Below are positions 33,401 through 38,657 of a DNA stretch of 38,657 nt, one piece after another (the first letter of the stretch is position 1; every line of letters begins with the position of its first letter). The DNA comes from PALSA-1296 sp038210275 (GTDB taxonomy: Bacteria; Bacteroidota; Ignavibacteria; Palsa-1295). The stretch is taken from contig JBBQWV010000024.1 in the NCBI GenBank assembly GCA_038210275.1, forward strand, positions 1 through 38,657, in the 5' to 3' direction. The position numbers and the translations under genes were made by a program. The notes under the pieces are model-generated. The model saw nothing but the letters and a program-made list of their open reading frames with translations. It did no database searches and was not told where the DNA came from.

Positions 33401-35575
33401 GGTAGTCGAAACACTTGAGTTGATCGAGACTGCACCACCCGCACCTGTATTACCAATCGTTGTTGTACCAGTGCTTGTGCCTGTACTGATCGAAGTATTG
33501 TTGTTAACGTTATTATTGATCGTTGTTGTACCGGCGATCCTATTTGTTCCGTTCAACACACCGATGTTTGTTGTTGCAGCGGTCGTTGTACCGATCTGCG
33601 TTGTAAGTCCGTTCGCAATATTGATATTCGTTGCACCGGTGATCGTGTTCGTACCAGATGCATTCATCGTATTGTTCAAACCTTCGATATCATTGGTTGA
33701 AACTGCTACCGCACCAATGAAATTGCTTGTTGCATTCACACCGATATTATTATTAGGTGCTCCATTTCCGAAAACGTTCGAAAGAGTTGCTCCAGCACCG
33801 AATGTGTTTTGTGATGCACCGTCACCGACGTGGTTAACGCTACCGGCAACATTGCCGATATTCGTAATTCCTGCAACATTGTTATTAATAGTAACAAGTG
33901 TTCCACCAGCGGTGATCAACTCATTCGCTCCAGGCGTTCCGCTTGTTACGTGAAGCGTGAAGCCATCTGTATTAATGTAACGCTCACTCGTGAAAAGGAC
34001 TGTATTGTTATTTGGTGCAAAATGCGCATCAGCAATACCACCAACATACGTCACTTCAACACCCTGTGAACCTGTGATAAAAGAGCTTAAGGTTCTCCAG
34101 CGTACATTACCGCTTGTTGGAGCAGTCTGTACTAAGAAATTGATATCTGTTGCAAGTGCACCGTTTCTGATGTTATTAAGAACGAGATTATTCGTCGCTG
34201 CATTTGCAACATCAAGAGTAATTGCATTCGCATTGTTTGATGCGATGCTTACAGGCGAAGTATTTGCAACACTTCCAATAGAAGTAGCTGCATTACCTGA
34301 GTTATTGATGAATGCCGTTCCAACAGTTGTGATCGTCGGAGCTGCACCGCCTGTGATCAGGAATGGAGTTAAAGCACCACCATTAGAGGTGAAGCTTAAA
34401 TTCGAAGCATTGAGGTTTACAAAGCGGTTAGCCAAGAACGGCACACCTGCGTTTGTTAAGCTGCCCAAACGGAAGCGAAGATTTCCACCTTCGTTTACGT
34501 AGCTCACACCCTGCTCAGCAATGCTAGCAAGAGGAGTGACGCGAACCTGATTTGATCCGTTCAGAGTCAACCATTGAGTTGGAAGAGCATCAGAGTTGAT
34601 GTTGTTCAATACAAGGTTATTAGTAATGGCAGCCACATCGAGTGTGACAGCCGCAGCATTGTTTGATGCGATGCTGACACCTGAGGTATTACCAGTGCTT
34701 CCGATTGCTGTAGCACTGTTACCCGAAGCATTGATGTTTGTAGTACCAAGAATGGTATTCGTTGATGTACCCGCAGTACCCATGTTGTTGGCAGTAGCAC
34801 CAGTTCCAAAGTTATTCAGAGCAGAACCGACGCCGAAAGAGTTCGAAGTTGCATTCGTTCCTATAGTGTTTGTTGCAGTACCACCATTACCAAAGCTATT
34901 AACAGTTCCAGCGGTTGTACCTACTGTTGAGTTGCCAGCCGAAGTAAATGTACCGTTTACCTTTTCGTTACCAGTATTAAGAGTACTGTTAGTACCAACG
35001 ACTCCGACGGTCAAAGCCCATAGTGCGTTCGGTGCTGTTCCGACACCCATCTGACCACCAGCATTAATACGCGCTCTTTCGGCACCGCTCGTTGCCATGA
35101 CAAAATCCTGAGCGTTATTCGTACCGATATAGTTTTGTCCAATTCCTGTTCCGCCGGCACCAATACTATTACCGTTAAGTGTCCATCCGGAGATAGCGCC
35201 CCATGAACCACTTGCATAGATATCAAGCGTATGAGTAGTTGTGTTATACACGATCAAACCTTCCGGTGGAGTTCCACCACAAATTGCAAGTTCCTGCAAC
35301 GTTGTCATTCTCGGAGTCAAGAACCCTTTGGTTGTTGAACTCAGGTCGAGAAGTGCGCATGTGCTTGGGAATGTACCGTTTACGTTTCCGTTAAGGTCAA
35401 TTCCGAGCGAACCGCCATTATCTGTCATATAGATAAGACCGGTCGCTGCGTTTGTTCCGTCATCAAGCAGGAACCTACGCGCACCAAAGGTACGTGGGAT
35501 TGGCTGTGCCGATACAGTTTCCGCAAGTGCCAAAAGCACTACGATTGCTGCTAATAAGAATGGTATACGTCTCAT
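30497..35575 (-). CDS. Giant exported Asn/Thr/Gly-rich repeat protein
   Basis: A 1692-residue protein. A signal peptide (MRRIPFLLAAIVVLLALAET, then VSA-Q) and an N-terminal head with LLDLSSTTKGFLTPRMTT and GLIVYNTTTHTLDIYASGSW follow the pattern found in many fibre-like proteins of Bacteroidota. From about 200 to about 1560 the chain is made of short degenerate repeats of the NTIG-x-NA, TTNIN, NIG-x-G type, rich in Asn, Thr, Gly and Ile and nearly free of charged and aromatic residues, suited to a long beta-solenoid. Larger blocks recur (LVLNNI..DALPTQWL and LNNI..GALATD). The last roughly 95 residues (ATDYMIAFTDNVGAG ... MTFVYDVATAMWYRSN) form a globular domain also found at the end of the gene at 36221. 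Likely a surface fibre or adhesin; this is inferred. Confidence 0.8.
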   Translation of the reverse strand: MRRIPFLLAAIVVLLALAETVSAQPIPRTFGARRFLLDDGTNAATGLIYMTDNGGSLGIDLNGNVNGTFPSTCALLDLSSTTKGFLTPRMTTLQELAICGGTPPEGLIVYNTTTHTLDIYASGSWGAISGWTLNGNSIGAGGTGIGQNYIGTNNAQDFVMATSGAERARINAGGQMGVGTAPNALWALTVGVVGTNSTLNTGNEKVNGTFTSAGNSTVGTTAGTVNSFGNGGTATNTIGTNATSNSFGVGSALNNFGTGATANNMGTAGTSTNTILGTTNINASGNSATAIGSTGNTSGVSIASNNAAAVTLDVAAITNNLVLNNINSDALPTQWLTLNGSNQVRVTPLASIAEQGVSYVNEGGNLRFRLGSLTNAGVPFLANRFVNLNASNLSFTSNGGALTPFLITGGAAPTITTVGTAFINNSGNAATSIGSVANTSPVSIASNNANAITLDVANAATNNLVLNNIRNGALATDINFLVQTAPTSGNVRWRTLSSFITGSQGVEVTYVGGIADAHFAPNNNTVLFTSERYINTDGFTLHVTSGTPGANELITAGGTLVTINNNVAGITNIGNVAGSVNHVGDGASQNTFGAGATLSNVFGNGAPNNNIGVNATSNFIGAVAVSTNDIEGLNNTMNASGTNTITGATNINIANGLTTQIGTTTAATTNIGVLNGTNRIAGTTTINNNVNNNTSISTGTSTGTTTIGNTGAGGAVSINSSVSTTTNAPVNTINASGAAGNNLNANAGQNTLIGQTGNTVTATTGNNTIGAAAQNLITGGTGNTITATANNNTLNAAAQNALTGGTGNTVTATTGNNLIQTNGAGQNNLNSNGAGGQNNLNAVGAGGSNNVLGTTNINVTGGATTNIATTATATTNIGVLNGTNNIAGTTNINTGTTNTTSIGNNAASSNTVISVGNVAGNNLTLNNIVAGANTDAAFLDMTTVPNGNVRTRTIQSMITGSNGVSVEYPNNSLADAHFADANNKSIFTTGRFINEGTQLLSFTGGGLNTTFITFDGNTNNVNINDATVGNNNIGNGGGATNNIIGGAANTNNIGNNAGSNGIGNSAGTNTIGLNAGTNGIGGRAIAGNTINNYGATNIAGGVINNNIGTNTGTVTNTVLGTTNINVTGAATTQIATTTAATTAIGTTGGTNTIAGNTTINNNVNNTTGINTGTSTGNVTIGNNTGGSGTTTIVSNKGGNGNSIVLDVSVAASNNLQFKNIASDALPTQWLSLTNPGEQVRVTNIAGTALEGIVFATSGGNAAYRLGSGAGDPANAFLQNRAVSLNGNTLTFLAGNGVGNAFVTFNSAAGNTIGLNNTAIGTNNFGFLGGTNTVIGITNINAGLNQTNLTTIGNSNAATSAQRLVVNGKVDAVGTEAIGSPVWDLAVTGDVGASGMIKSGASLLVDGVSGTRRLISDASMTISTDLSGALNSSLTVQTTTAGSALTVQTTGNGDIGFLATGGGNLKVANSGGGTVLVNSSTAAGLTVSNTGGGPVSVTTGNGQLSVQSTTGPVNLGATGSGNVTLSSGGGVFQIKNTGADVQILTATSGNVTVNAAGNTQIQGGTPGQTLTVGAIATPNTTIDIRGSVSMPIRISAGNGNNPNPVSATDYMIAFTDNVGAGNTVLALPAGTQGRIVVIKNLSNAGGKTLQVTPPAGVQIDNLGAGVAQAILPGGNTAMTFVYDVATAMWYRSN

Positions 35576-35845
35576 ATTTAGTATTGTATGTTATAGATTA
35601 CACGGGTCAGTTTTCAAAAAAACATGGGTGCCCAACTGCAAAACAGAAGGGCTAAAATTCGCGCATTCACCAAAACGGCGAATGACTATACTGTAAGAAT
35701 ACGAAAGTTTTAAGACGATCCAATCAAAACCCAAAATTTTGAGTATTGACGGATGGTCTCGTTGCAGCCTTAGAAAAAGCTAAAAATGGCGATGCAACTC
35801 TCATATTTGTATAGCGGAAAGCGCTCTTGCACAATCCTAAGGCTA
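35576..35845 (-). promoter_or_regulatory. Long structured leader of the giant repeat gene
   Basis: The predicted transcript start near 35842 leaves a leader of about 265 nt. Its very 5' end (GCCTTAG at 35843-35837) pairs with CTAAGGC (35773-35767), enclosing about 60 nt. A small frame of 26 codons (MRVASPFLAFSKAATRPSVN...) begins at 35804 without a ribosome site. The region resembles a regulatory leader, but I could not assign it to a known riboswitch class. Confidence 0.4.
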
Positions 35846-35876
35846 CAAATATACGACAAAAAATCGGCTCCGCCAA
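35846..35876 (-). promoter_or_regulatory. Promoter of the giant repeat protein gene
   Basis: On the - strand TTG (plus 35874-35876), 20 bases, TATATTTG (plus 35846-35853): a full Bacteroidota promoter match, the same spacing as those at 7350, 14351 and 19956. Confidence 0.75.
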
Positions 35877-36160
35877 TAAATTGGTAAAAATGTGTCCAAC
35901 TTCGTCGGTCGGGCACATAATCTTGATAACTTAACGGGGGCGTTGAGGGCTGCTGATTTCTTTGCAATATCAATAACTCGGCAAATGACATTTTGTTACT
36001 CTTTTAACCGGAATTATTTATAGGAATGGCACTTAATTGACAGAAAGAGGACTTTCTGCTATGCTTTGAGGATTATTCAAATCCTTTTTACTAGAGCTGA
36101 TCCGTGTGGGGTTTCAAATGAGATAAGAAAATGATCGTAGCAAACTATAAGTAAGAATAC
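35877..36160. other. Intergenic region between the two giant genes
   Basis: No gene, tRNA or repeat is seen. It is AT-rich and lies between the promoter of the gene at 30497-35575 and the terminator at 36168. Confidence 0.4.
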
Positions 36161-36167
36161 AATAAAA

Positions 36168-36190
36168 AAGCGGCTCAATAAGAGCCGCTT
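36168..36190 (-). terminator. Terminator of the second giant repeat gene
   Basis: A perfect 9-bp stem (AAGCGGCTC at 36168-36176 with GAGCCGCTT at 36182-36190), loop AATAA, with A bases to the left that form the T-run on the - strand. Confidence 0.93.
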
Positions 36191-36220
36191 CCCATTCTAT
36201 TCAGTATTTAACTGAATCCT

Positions 36221-38657
36221 TTACTTCGTAAGGATGAACCAATTCGTACCGTCACAAACGATGGTTATGCAGGAGTTCAACCCACCGGTTATGACATAAT
36301 TTCCTATATTTCCGTCAACAGTTACCAGTCCATTTGCAGGAACAACGTTGATATTACCTGCGCCCATTGATTTTATAACGTATGTGCGACCAGTCGGTGG
36401 ATTTGCAGGGAGATTTACATTCCCTACTCCGGCGTTCGTACAAACAAGGATATAGTCCTGAGGTCCTAATCCATAAGCAGCAGCTAAATTTGAAGTGGCA
36501 TACTTATTATTGACTGCACCGGTAAGTGTCAATTCCTTATTGTTCGAAACGGTTAATCCATTGTTCGCATCAAGTGTTGTAAAATTGCCTGTACTGCGTA
36601 CGCCACCACCGATCGGTGTATTATCAATAGAAGATGCTGAGATTGTGCCGCTGACAGTTAACTTCTGCGTGACGTGAGCATTGCCCTCAACCAGCAAATG
36701 ATTACCTGTTGCAGTACCAAGATCCAAACCTTTCACAGTAAGCATTGCAACATCCGTTGCACCATCACCTACAAAATTTGCAGGTGCATTTGCATCAATA
36801 GTTGTAAATTTTCCTGTAGAACGAGTTGTATTGCCAATCGGCGAATTGTCGATTATACCACTATTGATCGTCAGGTTGTCATTGACCTGTGCATCGGTAA
36901 GTCCAACTCCAATCTGTGAAGCATTGAGCGTACCGGCTGAACCTGAATTAATAGATGTGATGAATACATCGCCTTGCGCACCGGTAGCAGGAAAGGTCTG
37001 AGTTGCAAGCCAAGAGTTTGCATTACCCAGTGCTAATCCGAGCGGATTACCGCTTGTTCCATTTCCTGAAAGTGTTGCATCAGTTGTAACGGATAACAGA
37101 TTGTTGAGTGAAGCGATCGTTCTCGTTTCAAGAACGCCTCCATTGCTGGTAACGATATCTATCGCTGCGCTTCCACTCGGAAGTCCGCTAAAAGTTATGG
37201 TACTATTTGCATCAAGAGTTGTGAAAGCTCCGGTACTTGCTGTATTGAATCCAATTGGTGAATTATCGATTGCACCGCCATTGATCGTCAAGTCATCATT
37301 GACCTGTGCGTCCGAAAGACCTGCACCGATATTTACAGCATTGATCGTACTCGCACTCGAATTGATTGACGCAATTAGGTTATCACCCTGCGAAGGATCA
37401 ACAAGTAGGAATTGAGGTGCAGCGAAAGTATTCGAATGAGAAACATTGATTCCGAGCGGAGTGCCACTGCCATCACCGACGAGAGTTGCATCGGCAAGAA
37501 CAGCTATGTTTCCCGGAGTCTGCACATAATCTAATGTGACAAGTGTATTACCTGGGTCATTAGATAGAGTTGAAGCAGAACTACCTTTGCCTGTTAAGTT
37601 AAGACTACTCCCATCAATCGTAGTGAAAGCTCCTGAATTTGGAGTATTAAATCCAATTGGAGAATTATCAATCGTACCACCATTGATTGTCAAGTTATCA
37701 TTGACTTGAGCGTCTGTCAAGCCAGCACCGATGTTCACAGCATTGATCGTGTTTGAACTTGCATTCACACCTGCGATTAAATTATCTCCCTGTGATGATG
37801 TGCTAGGTAATAACTGATCTGCATTCCAAGTATTTGAATTCTCAAGATTCAATCCAAGTGGATTACCTACAGTACCATCACCGATGAGTGAGCTGTTAGT
37901 ATTGACTGCGATCATTCCTCCGAGAGAAGAAATCGTGCGAGTTTCGAGTGAGCCAACATTACTCATGACAATGTCTGTCGCTGAACTTCCATTAGGCATT
38001 GCACTAAATGTGACTGTACTATTTGCTCCAAGAGTTGTAAATGCTCCGGTGCTTGCAGTGTTCGCTCCGATTGGAGTATTATCAATCGTACCACCATTGA
38101 TGGTCAAGTTATCATTGACTTGTGCATCAGTCAAACCAGCGCCGATATTCACAGCGTTGATCGTATTTGAACTTGCATTCACAGATGAAATTAAATTATC
38201 TCCCTGTGCAGATGAGTTAGGCAATAACTGATCTGCATTCCAAGTGTTTGAATTCTCAAGATTCAATCCAAGTGGATTACCTACAGTACCATCACCGATG
38301 AGTGAGCTGTTAGTATTCACTGCGATCATTCCTCCAAGAGAAGAAATCGTGCGAGTTTCGAGTGAACCAACATTACTCATGACAATGTCTGTCGCTGAAC
38401 TTCCGTTAGGAAGTGCACTGAATGTTACAGAGCTGTTTGCTCCAAGAGTTGTAAATGCTCCCGTGCTTGCAGTGTTTGCTCCGATTGGTGTATTATCGAC
38501 TACTCCACCATTGATAGTAAGATTATCATTGACTTGAGCGTCTGTAAGACCAGCACCGATGTTCACAGCATTGATTGTATTTGAACTTGCATTGACAGTC
38601 GCTATTAAGTTGTCACCCTGTGATGATGAATTTGGAAGCAGTTGATCTGCATTCCAA
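36221..38657 (-). CDS. Large tandem-repeat fibre-like protein (5' end outside window)
   Basis: The - strand frame is open from the right window edge to a TAA at 36221-36223, at least 811 residues, so the start is not in the window. It is built of repeats of about 138 residues. Each contains LTDAQVNDNLTINGG, then DNTPIGANTASTGAFTTL, then ETRTISSLGG, SLIGDGTVGNPLGLNL, and TWNADQLLPNSSAQGDNLI. The IDNTPIG-x-STG-x-FTTL stretch is common in tail-fibre-type proteins of phages and bacteria. Five repeat copies become more diverged toward the C-terminus. The last roughly 95 residues (QDYILVCTNAGVGNVNLPANPPTGRTYVIKS ... IVCDGTNWFILTK) are a globular domain shared with the gene at 30497. Probably an exported surface protein; function unknown. 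Confidence 0.8.
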   Translation of the reverse strand, partial: WNADQLLPNSSSQGDNLIATVNASSNTINAVNIGAGLTDAQVNDNLTINGGVVDNTPIGANTASTGAFTTLGANSSVTFSALPNGSSATDIVMSNVGSLETRTISSLGGMIAVNTNSSLIGDGTVGNPLGLNLENSNTWNADQLLPNSSAQGDNLISSVNASSNTINAVNIGAGLTDAQVNDNLTINGGTIDNTPIGANTASTGAFTTLGANSTVTFSAMPNGSSATDIVMSNVGSLETRTISSLGGMIAVNTNSSLIGDGTVGNPLGLNLENSNTWNADQLLPSTSSQGDNLIAGVNASSNTINAVNIGAGLTDAQVNDNLTINGGTIDNSPIGFNTPNSGAFTTIDGSSLNLTGKGSSASTLSNDPGNTLVTLDYVQTPGNIAVLADATLVGDGSGTPLGINVSHSNTFAAPQFLLVDPSQGDNLIASINSSASTINAVNIGAGLSDAQVNDDLTINGGAIDNSPIGFNTASTGAFTTLDANSTITFSGLPSGSAAIDIVTSNGGVLETRTIASLNNLLSVTTDATLSGNGTSGNPLGLALGNANSWLATQTFPATGAQGDVFITSINSGSAGTLNASQIGVGLTDAQVNDNLTINSGIIDNSPIGNTTRSTGKFTTIDANAPANFVGDGATDVAMLTVKGLDLGTATGNHLLVEGNAHVTQKLTVSGTISASSIDNTPIGGGVRSTGNFTTLDANNGLTVSNNKELTLTGAVNNKYATSNLAAAYGLGPQDYILVCTNAGVGNVNLPANPPTGRTYVIKSMGAGNINVVPANGLVTVDGNIGNYVITGGLNSCITIVCDGTNWFILTK
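37830..38657. repeat. 414-bp tandem direct repeats within the fibre-like gene
   Basis: The sequence from 38244 to 38657 repeats that of 37830 to 38243 with the same spacing of 414 bp. For example, GATCTGCATTCCAAG occurs at 37816, 38230 and 38644 (the last one cut by the window edge). The units are near-identical over long stretches. The window ends inside the array, so the number of units is unknown. Confidence 0.9.

Noticed and set aside
30497..38657. Prophage tail module
   Set aside because: The proteins carry fibre-like motifs, but the 30497 product has a Sec signal peptide, each gene has its own terminator, and no capsid, terminase, tape-measure or integrase genes are present.
37830..38657. 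CRISPR or satellite array
   Set aside because: The repeats are 414 bp, in frame and coding, not short repeats with spacers.

Overview
The window looks like a chromosomal segment from an uncultured member of the Bacteroidota/Chlorobiota (FCB) group, possibly a Kapabacteria- or Ignavibacteria-like lineage. The grounds are repeated matches to the Bacteroidota promoter pattern (TTG or TTTG, about 20 bases, TAnnTTTG), a protein with a type IX secretion-like C-terminus, large exported repeat proteins, and a serine palmitoyltransferase-like enzyme. No species can be assigned from sequence alone. I see no CRISPR array, transposase, integrase or prophage core gene.

Layout. 1-1533: the end of an OmpA-like gene, an ECF sigma factor with no anti-sigma gene beside it, and a small exported protein. 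2281-7554: an accessory-looking block between two tRNA-Ser genes (GCT on +, GGA on -) whose 3' ends face inward. It holds two LiaF/LiaI-like membrane proteins, three members of an unrecognised small exported protein family (one broken by an amber codon), a 516-residue helical repeat protein, a candidate small RNA and long structured leaders. 7543-13809: a heavy-metal RND efflux operon (small exported protein, CzcC-, CzcB- and CzcA-like), with a promoter beside the tRNA. 13875-16468: a stand-alone B12-binding domain protein, an exported fibre-like protein and a small membrane protein. 16503-19835: metG followed by an MFS transporter. 20003-26104: a type IX-type exported protein, a DNA polymerase III delta-prime-like gene diverging from a GT-C glycosyltransferase, and a two-domain serine palmitoyltransferase-like/GNAT fusion that probably acts in sphingolipid synthesis. 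26253-27964: a lipoprotein and an outer-membrane barrel protein. 28099-29943: a PhoB/PhoR-type two-component pair. 29994-30153: a second candidate small RNA. 30497-38657: two very large exported repeat proteins, the second cut by the window edge.

The most interesting region is 3.3-7.4 kb. Three genes there encode proteins ending in the same roughly 11-residue tail (IIVAT-D/C-QQE...). In two of them the tail is identical as protein although 8 of 11 codons differ, which points to selection on the peptide. These genes flank a TPR-like protein and are preceded by their own promoters and, for the two intact copies, leaders of about 240 nt. A candidate small RNA in the same block has a likely relative at 30.0-30.15 kb. 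I propose, as inference only, a peptide or secreted-protein system with a helical-repeat partner. Other points worth attention are a CzcB-like adaptor that appears to have lost both halves of its barrel-sandwich domain, and a symmetric divergent promoter that should give two leaderless mRNAs.
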